A stretch of 64,000 nt of DNA from Arcuatula senhousia (Eukaryota; Mollusca; Bivalvia; Mytilida; Mytilidae). Positions 47,841-58,127 of the stretch are shown piece after piece. A program made the position numbers and the translations under genes. The notes under the pieces were generated by a model. The model was not told the DNA's origin and did not search any database. It was given only the letters and a program-made list of their open reading frames with translations. Within the stretch, counting starts at the first letter, position 1. Each line of letters begins with the position of its first letter. Where the stretch lies: assembly GCA_963971305.1 (NCBI GenBank), contig OZ020316.1:15270745-15334744 (forward strand). Reading direction: 5' to 3'.

Positions 47841-48742
47841 ATTCGTTACGATGGAACGAAGAGTGTTTAAATGCAGTTAGAGAAGAATTGTTAGAAAATG
47901 TAGAGAAATTTGATGAACTTACTCAAACGATTACCGTTGATAGTGAAATAGACTCCGTTGTGACTTCCTTAAATGCGCTATTAATGGACGTTTTTGAAAA
48001 GTACACTAAAGTGAGCGTAGAACGTACTTTAAAATGCGAAAACTGTACCACTAAGCCAACTGGTAAAAAGATTAACAATGATAAGCCGTGGATAACAGCT
48101 GAGTGTAAAGCCCAATATAAACGTTACAAGTCTGCTTTGAACAGCTTCAACGACCATTATTCAGAAGAAAATAGACGCAAGCTAAATTTAGAAAAACAGA
48201 AGTACAAAACGATGGAAAACAAGTTAAAAAGAAGTTATAAAAACAGACAAGGAAATATGCTTGACTCAATGAAGAAATCAAACCCCAAACGTTTTTACCG
48301 AAAATTTAAAAAGCAAAAGAATGTCGTTCGAAGTAAATTGACTACTAGTGACTTTGCTGAACATTTTAAGAATCTTATGAACATTGATAATCTAGATCCT
48401 CAACAAACAACGGACACCGACAACATTTCTGCTATCTACGAGGAACTTGAGAGACATTTTACTGTTTCGGAACTTGAACAATGTGTTAAAAAACTTAACA
48501 GAAATAAGTCACCAGGAATAGATAATGTCATAAATGAATTCATAATTGAAAGCAAGACAATTCTGTTGCCTTTACTGTGTAAGCTCTTTAATATCATATT
48601 AGAAACTGGTCATTACCCACAATTGTGGGTGAAGAGTGTGATTGTACCATTGTTTAAAAAAGGTGATACCGACGAACCAGGGAATTACCGTGGAATCTCG
48701 TTATTGTCCCATATTGGAAAATTGTTCACCTCACTTATAAAC
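47841..48742 (+). pseudogene. LINE ORF2, upstream part (interrupted)
   Basis: The open frame extends upstream of the Met at 47888 to the hairpin junction. It carries the linker after the endonuclease (a PWITAECKAQYKRYKSALN block and a basic segment KTMENKLKRSYKNRQGN) and the start of the RT domain: LNRNKSPGIDNVINEFI, then PQLWVKSVIVPLFKKGD and NYRGISLLSHIGKLFTSLIN. The endonuclease itself is missing. The frame stops at 48754 only because a transposon is inserted at 48747; the true continuation is at 49843. With the transposon and one AGTA copy ignored, the codons join in frame. Confidence 0.9.
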
Positions 48743-49842
48743 AGTACAGTCTAAAATCTAGTGGTATTCAATTATCTCCCCTGCAGAAAACAGCTAATGT
48801 GTTTTTAAATTTTTAACGATGACAACAACGATGGCGACGGCATATAAACACTCTTCAATTTTCATTTATTACGCATGGATTTGACTACTATCATATACGT
48901 TGGACATGTTATGTTATTAACGAATCTTTTCTGTTGCGTAAACAGTTGTTTATAAGGTCAACAAAAGTGCATATTTTAACAAATCGAGTGAAACTTATTG
49001 GCCGTTGGAAAAAATTAAAATGTCAACTCAACCTTTAAAAAATCACACAAGGCGTAATACCTGCAGTACATTTTCGAAACTTGTGGGAAAGTTAGGTTAT
49101 TACCTTTTCTTTCGACAGATATTAGTTTGAAAATTATATTTTACTGTTATCATATAACGATCCATTTGAATTCAATGTGTAACTATGAAAAACTTTCAAG
49201 GGACACAACCAAGTTCTATCTTTAATAAATTATAAACATGATAAATGGGAGTCATTCCTATTTTTAAAACGGATGACTGAATATTGAATTGGACATTTAC
49301 TCCAATACAATGCAAATTCACATACTGTTGATCCCAATTTACGGATACCGGTCAAAAAGGTAAACATGTTCTATGACATAATCGAATTCAACAGGTAAAT
49401 CGTGTACTTTTAAAAAGAAGGTTGTCAAGACGGACTAGAAAAATAGGTCTTTTTCTTAATTTTATTTTGGCTTTACCTCTTGCAGTACATGTCTGAAAAT
49501 TTGCAGATGGGAAGATATACATTTAAACAAATAGTGTGATTTTTTTCAATTTTTTATATAAAAGTTAAAGTTGTGCGATCCATTTCAGTTTGCACCATAT
49601 GCATTTCATAAATATCCACATAATAACATGCATTAAAATGCAATCTGTTACTTTTAAAAACTCTTTTTAATTCAAAAAAGTTTATTTTATCAGCATAACT
49701 TAAAATTGGAAGAAATTTTGTACTAAAAAGAACTTTTGATTCACTTGACAACCAGGATAAACATTCGAATTGACTTTCCTATCTTTTCCAATGAAGAGCT
49801 CACATTCTATTGTTTAAATACCACCGGTTTTCGGACTGAGTA
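48743..49842. mobile_element. 1,092-bp non-autonomous DNA transposon inside a LINE
   Basis: The element occupies 48747-49838, flanked by AGTA (48743-48746 and 49839-49842). Its ends are imperfect inverted repeats of about 25-29 bp: CAGTCTAAAATCTAGTGGTA at the left and the complement of CAGTCCGAAAACCGGTGGTA at the right. The interior is AT-rich with no transposase; a 65-residue minus frame (49554-49751) shows no known domain. A CAGT start recalls Tc1/mariner-type ends, but the symmetric ends favour a 4-bp duplication over TA, so superfamily is left open. Confidence 0.88.
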
Positions 49843-51479
49843 GACTCACAGAATGGAGTGAACATAATAACATTATTACAGATGCACAGTTTGGTTTCAG
49901 GCCCGGATACGGAACGCATGATGCTATTTTCGCTCTTCATTCTATCGTTTCGAATTCTCTTAGAAATAATAAACGTCTTTATTGTTGTTTTATAGATTAC
50001 AAAAAAGCATTTGACAGTGTCAATCACCTTAATTTGTGGTCAAGACTTATAAAATCTGGTATAAATGGGAAACTTTTGTCTGTTTTAAAGTCTATGTATT
50101 CTAAACTGAAAGCTTGTATTAAGCATGAAGGTAGCTATTCAAACTTTTTTAATTGTAATATTGGCCTTCTACAAGGAGAATCATTATCACCTTTTTTATA
50201 TGCACTTTATGTAAATGACCTAGAAATAGAGTTAATAAGTCAAGGGTGTATACCATATGAGTTACAGTTGCTTAATTTATATCTTTTTATGTATGCTGAT
50301 GATACAGTGATTTTTAGTGAGAGTATAAGTGAGTTACAAAAAATGATTAATGTTATAAATACTTGCTCTAATGAACAAAACCTGTTTATTAATTTAAGTA
50401 AAACTAAAATTGTTGTTTTTAGACAAAGAGGCTTTGTTAAACCTGATGAGAAATGGTTTATAAATGATGAACCAATTGATATTTGTGATGATTTTGTGTA
50501 CCTTGGAGTACTTTTAAAGTACAATGGTAATTTTAATGACACTCAAAAAATGTTATGTAATCAAGGTAAAAAGGCTCTTTTTAGTCTTTTTAGTAAAACC
50601 CAAGATGATTGTTTTAACATAGAAACTTTACTGTCATTATTTGACACATATGTAAAACCAATTTTGAATTATAGTTGTGAAGTGTGGGGCAACCACAAAG
50701 CAGCAGATATAGAAACTTTGCATCTGTCATTTTTGAAAAGAGTTTTAAAGGTAAAGAAAAGTAGCACAAACTATATGGTATATTTTGAATTGGGAAGGAC
50801 ACCGTTATTCATTGAGAGATACTGTAAATTACTTAAGTACTGGTTTAAATTGTTAAATACTGATAACTGTATATTAAGTAGTTGTTACAAAGAAATGCTC
50901 GAATCAAGTTATGTAAAACCAAATAGTAAATGGAATTGGTGTTGTCATATCAGAGACATTCTATGTAAATATGGTTTTCAATATGTCTGGTTGTCACAAA
51001 ATGTTGAAAATATTGATGTATTAATTAATGAATTTAGAGAACGTGTTTTAGATGAGTTTATTTGTGAAGCTGTTTCATTTTTTGATAATTCACCAAAGTG
51101 TCGTTTATATAGGTACATCTATAATAGGTTTCAACTGCAATTTTATTTAGATAAGCCTGTAAATTATAGATATAAGCCTTTAATTACCAAGTATCGTATA
51201 CATGCTCATAATTTATGTATAGAAACTGGTCGTTATTATGATATAGACAGAAATGCTAGATTATGTACAATGTGCAACTGTGACTCTATTGAAGATGAAT
51301 ATCATTTTATACTTGAGTGTACAAAATATACAACGTTACGATCGAAATTTATTAAACCTTATTACTACCGTAACCCATCTGTATTTAAGTTAGTTCAATT
51401 ACTTTCTGTCAATAATATCAAAGAACTTAATAATTTAGGTAAATATTTGTTGCTAGCTGAGAAGGTTAGAAATTCTTGA
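49843..51479 (+). pseudogene. LINE ORF2, downstream part with RT catalytic core
   Basis: Open from the transposon boundary to the stop at 51479; the first in-frame Met (50034) is internal and not a start. In order: an AQFGFRPGYGTHDAIF block, IDYKKAFDSVNH (catalytic Asp), a LLQGESLSPFLYALYVNDL block in which the usual GxxQG is partly altered, the catalytic FMYADDTVIFSE (YADD at about 50293-50304), a VYLGVLLKYNGNF block, NYSCEVWG, FLKRVLKVKKSS and a C-terminal Cys/His cluster ARLCTMCNCDSIEDEYHF...C. No frameshift or stop is seen, so decay since insertion is slight. CR1/L2-like group; exact clade not determined. Confidence 0.9.
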
Positions 51480-51598
51480 ACCATACTCCAAACCATATCT
51501 CTATGTATTTGTATTTATATTTATAATTATTATACTGTATGTTTATTAGCCTATAAGCTGTATTGCTTTTGGAATAAAGTATTATTATTATTAAAACA
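51480..51598 (+). mobile_element. LINE 3' end with (ATT)n tail
   Basis: A short 3' untranslated region ends GGAATAAAGTATTATTATTATT, a polyadenylation-like signal plus trinucleotide tail. TTAAAACA follows directly (51591-51598) and also occurs at 47770-47777 just before the LINE, a possible 8-bp target duplication that overlaps the hairpin by two bases. Confidence 0.65.
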
Positions 51599-51894
51599 GT
51601 TAAATAAACATACCTTTAAGAGTGATAAGTAATGAAAGTCTTCACTCTGATTGCAATATACATTAAATAATTATGTTTTTTTATGTTATAAAGTAGAATC
51701 AATTAGCATGCTTTGGGTTTTATGCTATAAGTACTAGTACTGCTTATTTACCTTTTAACAATTTAGATTCAATAATAAAATTAAGATATGGATGCCTATT
51801 CTTTTTAAAGAAAAACAATTGATAAGTATAAAAACAGACTAAAAAGGACATTTTATACAAATTAATAAAAAAAAATACATTCATTATACTTAAT

Positions 51895-52230
51895 TTATTG
51901 TATATTGCTTTGTCTAATCAAAACATATCACAGTTCGATTTGATTTCAGGGAAATTTATGATTATATACCAAACAAAACTATGATATTCTATGTGTTTTT
52001 TATGTTTATGTAAATTATGTACCATTTTTCCACATCTTAAATTAATTATGATTTGAATAAAAGACAAGTATACTGTTTTTGGCTACTTATTTGCCATGGC
52101 ATTTTATTCAACACATATTTGTCAACAAACTTCAACAAAGTTGACGATGGATTACTGAAGGGTACACCAGTCAGCGTAAGCAAATGAGCTGCTCGGGTCA
52201 CCGTAGCAGATTAAGTCCGATAAATTCCGC
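51895..52230 (-). repeat. Ngaro split repeat B2
   Basis: 336 bp from TTATTGTATATTGCTTTGTC to CGATAAATTCCGC on the plus strand, the same as 52694-53029. Forms the 3' terminus of the element in the minus-strand reading. Confidence 0.92.
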
Positions 52231-52441
52231 TAATGTCATTTAATGCCATGACGTTGAAATCCTCCAATATCACATCAAAACGTCCTAGAAAAGTTCTTTA
52301 AGCACTCTTATGTCTTTACAGGAATGAACTACTCGGGTCACCATAGCAGCTCTTGTACGAAAAAACTTCTGACGAAACACCAATCTGTAAAATAAATTAA
52401 ACAGCAGAAAAAATGTTCTTAAAGGGAATGGGGAGGAGGGG

Positions 52442-52698
52442 TTTTGATTCCAGTGATGTATACTCCACAGTTTTGTTAACGAATGGACAGTAGCTACGAA
52501 AGTTCAAACTTTTATACGCACGATTGAAGCAGTATCAAAAATTTCGTGTACAATTTAAGCGGGAAACTTCCCAATAATAATAAATGTAAATTTAAAGGTC
52601 AAATTGGTCACTGATAGGTGACGGAAATACTATAAATAAAATACCGGAAAGAAATACAATAAATGAATTTAATAATGAAATAATTAAATTGCATTATT
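52442..52698 (-). repeat. Ngaro split repeat A2
   Basis: 257 bp from TTTTGATTCCAGTGATG to TAAATTGCATTATT on the plus strand, the same as 58128-58384. It overlaps B1 by the five bases TTATT (52694-52698), which fits a recombination core shared by A and B ends. Confidence 0.92.
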
Positions 52699-53029
52699 GT
52701 ATATTGCTTTGTCTAATCAAAACATATCACAGTTCGATTTGATTTCAGGGAAATTTATGATTATATACCAAACAAAACTATGATATTCTATGTGTTTTTT
52801 ATGTTTATGTAAATTATGTACCATTTTTCCACATCTTAAATTAATTATGATTTGAATAAAAGACAAGTATACTGTTTTTGGCTACTTATTTGCCATGGCA
52901 TTTTATTCAACACATATTTGTCAACAAACTTCAACAAAGTTGACGATGGATTACTGAAGGGTACACCAGTCAGCGTAAGCAAATGAGCTGCTCGGGTCAC
53001 CGTAGCAGATTAAGTCCGATAAATTCCGC
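52694..53029 (-). repeat. Ngaro split repeat B1
   Basis: 336 bp, identical to B2 at an offset of 799. Lies between the hydrolase gene and A2. Confidence 0.92.
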
Positions 53030-53356
53030 CATATTAGCATGATATACAATCATGCTAATCAGCCAATAATTTATCGAATGGCAAATAAGTAGCTGTAACA
53101 AAATTAGTTCAAATTAAACCAACAACATGTTTTGAACAAATGCACAAAAAAGTTCATATTATATTCAACAACATTCATTTAATATTTATATGAAGCAAAA
53201 GTTCAAATTGTGTTCAACAAAATATTTGGAATAAACATTTATCTATTGCATGAAGCAAAGAAGTCAATATGTATTGAAATTATAAATTGTAACATCCTAC
53301 ATGTTTAAGGAATGTAAAAACCAAAGTTGGATAATTACAATACATTGTTCCATTGT

Positions 53357-53989
53357 TCAAGAAAACGGATAATATTTTTTGTGCGGATATCTTAGAAATT
53401 GAATCAATGATTCTTGAATAGTATTAATGAACAAATCATTTCCCAAAAATGACAAATGAACACCGTCATCTTTAAACAATGCATTACATCCATCATTAAA
53501 ATCTGGATGTAGAACAATATATGAACCATTGTCTATAAAATATTTTCTTAAAGCACTGTTAATTCTCTTGCGTGAATTTTCCATTGCTGTTACATCATTA
53601 GAATAACGATAATTACTTCTTGGCAAGATGCTAGAATAAACTATACGTGTGCCTGGCAACATTTTATGCAAAATATAAAAAGCAAATTTTAGATGAAATA
53701 TTAATTCGTGGCAGGGGTATGACCCAATATCATTACCACCACAATGAACATAAGCTAAAGTAGGGATACCGAAGCATCTAATTAACATTAAAACCAGTTC
53801 TACAAGTTGTCCACATTTAAGTCCAGACACACCAACCCATACAACAGAATAACCAAGCGACTCCAGTCCTAAATATTGCCCTGTAGCTCTGGACTTTGTA
53901 TGCATCTCAGCTTTTTTTATTATGGACGACCCTAGTATCCATACTTTTCTTTTCAATGGAATTTCTGAAAAATGTTGAATTCCGTTCAA
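53357..53989 (-). CDS. SGNH hydrolase-like protein of the Ngaro element
   Basis: 210 residues. Block I is WILGSSIIKK with the presumed nucleophile Ser at residue 21 (GSS in place of the common GDS). Block III is HCGGNDIG with Asn86. Block V is DDGVHLSFLGND with Asp175 and His178. A Gly in VGVSGLKCG (about residues 52-60) may serve as block II. These residues make up the SGNH/GDSL esterase active site. The gene starts 12 bases after the recombinase stop, so the two are tightly packed. SGNH hydrolases deacylate or deacetylate small esters; their role in Ngaro replication is unknown. The start Met at 53989 is the first after the recombinase frame closes. Confidence 0.85.
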   Translation of the reverse strand: MNGIQHFSEIPLKRKVWILGSSIIKKAEMHTKSRATGQYLGLESLGYSVVWVGVSGLKCGQLVELVLMLIRCFGIPTLAYVHCGGNDIGSYPCHELIFHLKFAFYILHKMLPGTRIVYSSILPRSNYRYSNDVTAMENSRKRINSALRKYFIDNGSYIVLHPDFNDGCNALFKDDGVHLSFLGNDLFINTIQESLIQFLRYPHKKYYPFS

Positions 53990-54001
53990 AATAAGAATTC
54001 A

Positions 54002-54925
54002 TTAAATTCTAATATATCGTTTAAATGAGTAAGATTTCCATCTTCCCATGAGCATGATTTCATCGTTTGATTTGCCTATTTTTGCTGCATGTGTAGCTGC
54101 TCCAATACGAAAGGAATGTGTATTATAATCATTAGAATCAATGCCAATAAACTTTAAAGAAGTCTTTAAAATTGATGCCACTTCATTTCGTGTGACATCT
54201 TGAAGATTGAAGTGACAAAATAAGTTTCCTAATTTATTAGGTCTAATAGTAAGAAAACTTTTAACTAAATTGAAAATTGGTATATCAGCAAAATTGTCAG
54301 ACATGTTTATTTCAACACCTTTGGCTAATCGGTCAGTTTTTGATGTTTTTAGCTTAATGGATATTGATTTATCATTATGGTTTAAAACAACATCACTCAT
54401 TTGAACTGCATGATTTGAAACACCTGAATTTACAAGTTCACCTATACGCAGAAACCCACAAAATGCCATGCAAAAAATGACTGAAAAAAGCTGAGACTCG
54501 TAAACTGATTTGCTTATTTTTGGTAAAGACTTTAAAATATCTTTCAAAATAGGAACAGTTATAGGTTTTCTCATGTCAATACGTTTGTATTTTCTTGACA
54601 TACCACTTAACAATTTTTTTATCACGAATGATTCTGAACAATCCTCTTGGGCATTAATCTTCATTTTATAACTAATCCCTGAAATATAGGACTTGGCTGT
54701 ATTTGCTGAATATTCGTGTTTTGCCAAATAAACAATAAAATTGATTAAATGTTCTAAGGGAACAGGCCATATACATTGAAAGTTGTGAAAAATTCTAAAT
54801 CTTTCAAACAAGCCTATGCCATTTTCATAGACCATCCATGTATTTTCAGATAACGAACTTTCAATTAAGCTTGTGAATTCATTTTCAAAAGATTCCAAAA
54901 TTCTGTAGGAACAGGAGTCGGCCAC
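54002..54925 (-). CDS. Tyrosine recombinase of the Ngaro element
   Basis: 307 residues, a typical size for a retrotransposon tyrosine recombinase. An N-terminal SAM-like core-binding part (about 25-115, with SENTWMVYENGIGLF and YSANTAKSYISGISY) precedes the catalytic domain. Catalytic residues visible: Arg160 in FCGFLRIGEL, a likely beta-hairpin Lys in KTSKTDRL (about 194-197), His270 and Arg273 in THSFRIGAATHA, Trp296 in GRWKSYS at the second His/Trp position, and nucleophile Tyr304 in FKRYIRI. All are present, so activity is plausible. The enzyme is expected to insert a circular DNA copy through recombination at a short core. The frame overlaps the end of the RT frame by 61 bases in a different register; the Met at 54925 lies within that overlap. 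Confidence 0.92.
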   Translation of the reverse strand: MADSCSYRILESFENEFTSLIESSLSENTWMVYENGIGLFERFRIFHNFQCIWPVPLEHLINFIVYLAKHEYSANTAKSYISGISYKMKINAQEDCSESFVIKKLLSGMSRKYKRIDMRKPITVPILKDILKSLPKISKSVYESQLFSVIFCMAFCGFLRIGELVNSGVSNHAVQMSDVVLNHNDKSISIKLKTSKTDRLAKGVEINMSDNFADIPIFNLVKSFLTIRPNKLGNLFCHFNLQDVTRNEVASILKTSLKFIGIDSNDYNTHSFRIGAATHAAKIGKSNDEIMLMGRWKSYSFKRYIRI

Positions 54926-56475
54926 TCTTCGGACGCTGGTGCCATCTTCTTGAATTTCTGAAATTGACCCCGACTAATCGAATCAGCAATGCAATTAACT
55001 TTAGATGGAATATAAAATGACTTTATCTGAAAATGTCCTTTCATGGACCATAAAACTATCAACCTTAAAAAATTCATAACTCTTTCGGATTTTGATGATT
55101 TAGTGTTTAACACTGTAACAACAGCCATATTGTCGATGTGAAAAGCTATTTTCTTGCCTTTGAAAATTGAATGCCATAAAAAAATTGACAAAGCAATTGG
55201 GACAATTTCCAAAAATGTTATATCTTTCAAAATATTACTTTTGGATAGAATCCACTCCTGTGGCCATTGTAAGTAAGACCATTTACCGGCAAGATAACAT
55301 GCACATCCAAAGCCACCAGAGCTATCTGTAAATAACTCAATATCTGCATTAGATAGCCAATTTTGATCCAAGATGTATGAAGTACCATTGAAATTTTCAA
55401 GGAACATTTTCCAAACCATCAAGTCATGAAACAAATCTTTAGTAATTTTAATTAAATGAAAAGGTTTTTTGGCTTTGGATGTCGCCATGTACAGTCGCCT
55501 ACTAAAGGCTCTTCCAGCCGGAATAGCCCGTGTGCAAAATGCAAGGGATCCACACAATGACTGAAGCTTTTTCAGAGTGACCTTTTTAGCAAAAGCAACT
55601 TCTTTGATTAAATCAAATAATTCTTTCAATTTCTTTTGGGGTATTTGTATAGTCATTTCAATTGTATTTAAAATAAGTCCTAAATACTCCATAATGCAAG
55701 AGGGTCCTTCAGTTTTTTCATGTGCTATAGGAACGTTAAGTTTTGAACAAACTTCAGTAAAAGTGTCCATTAAATTTTTGCAATCCTCGGTACCTTCCAG
55801 TCCCGCAAAAAAGAAATCATCTAAATAATGATCTAAATCTTCTGAATTTGCTTCTTTAGAAGTTAACCAGTGCAAAAATGTTGAAAATTTTTCAAATGTA
55901 GAGCAGGAAATGGAACAACCCATTGGCATACATTTATCAATGTAGTATTTATCGTTTATCTTGAACCCTAACAAACTAAAATCACCTGGGTAACATGGCA
56001 ATAATCTAAAGGCAGATTTAATATCCATTTTTGCAATCAAAGCATTTTTCCCTAGCTTTTGAACTATAGACACTGCATTGTCAAATGATGAATATTGAAC
56101 TGTTGTAAATTTTGGATTTATAAAATCATTTACACTTTTACCAGGGGGATAGCTTAAATGAGTTATTAACCTCCATCCTGAGGTTTTTTTGGGTACTAAT
56201 CCAATAGGTGAGCATCTTAAGTTTGAAATAGGTCGATACTTAAATGGACCAGCAATCCTACCCAAGCTAATTTCATTTTCTACTTTTTCAATAGCCGCTT
56301 GACAATTTTGCAAAACAGATTTAAGATTTCTAGATTCATGTGGGAGACGTTGTCCCTCATATTGTAATTGAAAACCATATTTAAAACCGTTCGATAACAA
56401 AGAAGCATCTTCAATATTTGGATAATTCATAAGATTTTTATCTAATTCCTCTGTGCATATTGGAGTATGACCCAA
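54865..56475 (-). CDS. Reverse transcriptase / RNase H of the Ngaro element
   Basis: 536 residues. RT motifs in order: a RCSPIGLVPKKTSGWRLI block (about 87-104), KMDIKSAFRLLP with catalytic Asp151, CMPMGCSISCSTFEKF (about 182-197), and HYLDDFFFAG with the catalytic pair at 219-220 (YLDD rather than YADD or YMDD). A YLGLILN block follows (about 264). The RNase H part has Asp384 in FTDSSGGFG, Glu423 in LEIVPIAL, Asp448 in HIDNMAVV and Asp498 in ADSISRG, the full set. This arrangement matches DIRS-order elements. It starts 48 bases after the gag-like stop, so separate initiation or reinitiation is needed. It makes cDNA and removes the RNA template. Confidence 0.93.
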   Translation of the reverse strand: MGHTPICTEELDKNLMNYPNIEDASLLSNGFKYGFQLQYEGQRLPHESRNLKSVLQNCQAAIEKVENEISLGRIAGPFKYRPISNLRCSPIGLVPKKTSGWRLITHLSYPPGKSVNDFINPKFTTVQYSSFDNAVSIVQKLGKNALIAKMDIKSAFRLLPCYPGDFSLLGFKINDKYYIDKCMPMGCSISCSTFEKFSTFLHWLTSKEANSEDLDHYLDDFFFAGLEGTEDCKNLMDTFTEVCSKLNVPIAHEKTEGPSCIMEYLGLILNTIEMTIQIPQKKLKELFDLIKEVAFAKKVTLKKLQSLCGSLAFCTRAIPAGRAFSRRLYMATSKAKKPFHLIKITKDLFHDLMVWKMFLENFNGTSYILDQNWLSNADIELFTDSSGGFGCACYLAGKWSYLQWPQEWILSKSNILKDITFLEIVPIALSIFLWHSIFKGKKIAFHIDNMAVVTVLNTKSSKSERVMNFLRLIVLWSMKGHFQIKSFYIPSKVNCIADSISRGQFQKFKKMAPASEEWPTPVPTEFWNLLKMNSQA

Positions 56476-56523
56476 CGCCCAAACATTGAATCTGTTGTTA
56501 TTAATACCTGAAATATTAATAAT

Positions 56524-57624
56524 TTACTTAAAGATATTTCGTGGAGGGTTCATATGTGGCTTTTCATGATATGTACTATTAGAAACATTTTTAAAAGTTT
56601 GCATCACAGCATTTGAATTGTTTCCATTGAATGCATGCTTTGAATTATTATTTGTCTGCTTTTTGAAATAATTGCACAAAATAGATGGATGCATGCCAGT
56701 CAGGCATTTTAAACAAGCATGTTTATAGGAACAATTTTTTCGAAAACACCCTTTCTTAAAGTTATAATCATAACAAAAATTATTCCCTGATTCTGATTGA
56801 GAGGGAGGTTTAATGCCCATCGCACCTTTAGCTACAAAACGAAGCCATAAATTTGCATCTATTTGGCACCATGATTTCATAGGGTTTTGAGCCATTCGTA
56901 ACCTAAATTGCTGGTCATAAGTATAGACCCTATCGAATGGTGCATCTAAAACAGCACCCCTAATCAGAATCATGTAAGAAATCAAATCTGAAGCAAGCAA
57001 TGGGTGTCTAATTAAAACAATTTTCATAAAATTGCAAAAAGCGTCAGTCCAAGCATCCATATTTGTGATATGTTTAATTTTCATGCTCTTTTCAGAGTTA
57101 ACTACAACATTACCATTCACAATTGTTAATGTTTGGTTTTTTGTTTCATTATTATTAACTTCAAAATTTTGTGGCAATAATAAAGCTAAATTTATATATT
57201 CCATTGACCAAATTTTTTCTTTCAAAGTTTGAGTAACAAACAAGTCCAACTCATTATTGTGTGGTACTATAAATGGGTCATTGGTTTTTGAATTAATAGG
57301 TGCTATAAAATCCTCACCATTAATAACATTATTGTCTGCCTGGACTGCTACATTAGCTCTTGGCACAGGTTGTTCAACTTGCGCAGGTGGTTCCACGGGC
57401 AATTCAATTTCTACTCGTGGCCTAGGTCCAGCTACTGGTGGAACAGGCTGTGCAACTGGTTGCCCAACTTCCGGAATATCAACTGCATTGGGATTTCTTC
57501 TCCCTCGTCCTCGGCCCCTGCCTCGTCCTACATCACGCCTGTTGATGTTGTCAACATTTCTTCCCGCATTTCTTACATTGTAAGGGTGGCCCTGTCTTGC
57601 CCTCCGTACTCCTCGACCCCTCAT
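56524..57624 (-). CDS. Gag-like RNA-binding protein of the Ngaro element
   Basis: 366 residues. The first 50 residues are rich in Arg and Gly (a GRGRGRGRGRR run near 33-43), followed by a Pro/Val-rich linker to about 90. The middle (about 125-265) is a helical-looking region without an identifiable motif. Near the C-terminus are two metal-binding motifs: C284-X8-C293-X4-C298-X3-H302, CCCH-like, and C304-X2-C307-X4-H312-X4-C317, a zinc knuckle. The RG tract and zinc motifs point to nucleic-acid binding, consistent with its position as first ORF. Start chosen as the only Met before the RG tract. Plus frames on the opposite strand (57257-57699) are shadows. Confidence 0.85.
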   Translation of the reverse strand: MRGRGVRRARQGHPYNVRNAGRNVDNINRRDVGRGRGRGRGRRNPNAVDIPEVGQPVAQPVPPVAGPRPRVEIELPVEPPAQVEQPVPRANVAVQADNNVINGEDFIAPINSKTNDPFIVPHNNELDLFVTQTLKEKIWSMEYINLALLLPQNFEVNNNETKNQTLTIVNGNVVVNSEKSMKIKHITNMDAWTDAFCNFMKIVLIRHPLLASDLISYMILIRGAVLDAPFDRVYTYDQQFRLRMAQNPMKSWCQIDANLWLRFVAKGAMGIKPPSQSESGNNFCYDYNFKKGCFRKNCSYKHACLKCLTGMHPSILCNYFKKQTNNNSKHAFNGNNSNAVMQTFKNVSNSTYHEKPHMNPPRNIFK

Positions 57625-58127
57625 GTAAAATTTAATAAACGCATATTAATTAGGGAAAAAAATTCAAATTATTATCTTAATAATAAAATTTCAGACTGAA
57701 TTGACACATCTAATTATAAGTTCTCATGAAAACTTTTAAAATCAAATTCTAATAGATCAAGAAAATAATCACTCATTGTAATGACAATAAAGCATCATTT
57801 TAAAATTTAAAATTGAATGAACGGCAATATCTATACTTCTTGTGTTAATTAAACAAACTATAAATTAGACTTATATTCAAGTACTTACATAGAAGAAACA
57901 ACAGAAACAACCTTTAAAATATGCTAATCACATATTGTGCAACAAATTACAAGAGTAATTTTCCATAAAACACACTTTAATTTTAATTTAAATGTTTTCA
58001 TCAAAAAACAACATTTAAAAATTATTTGATCAATTTACTTAAAATTTCAACAATCGTTTTCACATAAACTAATGAAGAAAGGGAAAATAAAGGCATTTTA
58101 GTAGTACTTATCTTAAGTCACGTTCCT
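57625..58127 (-). other. Ngaro 5' leader
   Basis: About 500 AT-rich bases between A1 and the gag-like start. No open frame. Expected to lie in the transcript leader if transcription starts in A1. Confidence 0.6.

Noticed and set aside
48743..49842. Assigning the transposon to Tc1/mariner because it starts CAGT
   Set aside because: Symmetric ends give a 4-bp AGTA duplication; a TA duplication would require two extra unmatched bases at the right end.
50240..50802. Minus-strand frames within the LINE RT region
   Set aside because: Shadows of the plus-strand RT frame, which has clear catalytic motifs.
57032..57699. Plus-strand frames opposite the gag-like gene
   Set aside because: Antisense to a frame with zinc motifs and RG tract; no independent support.
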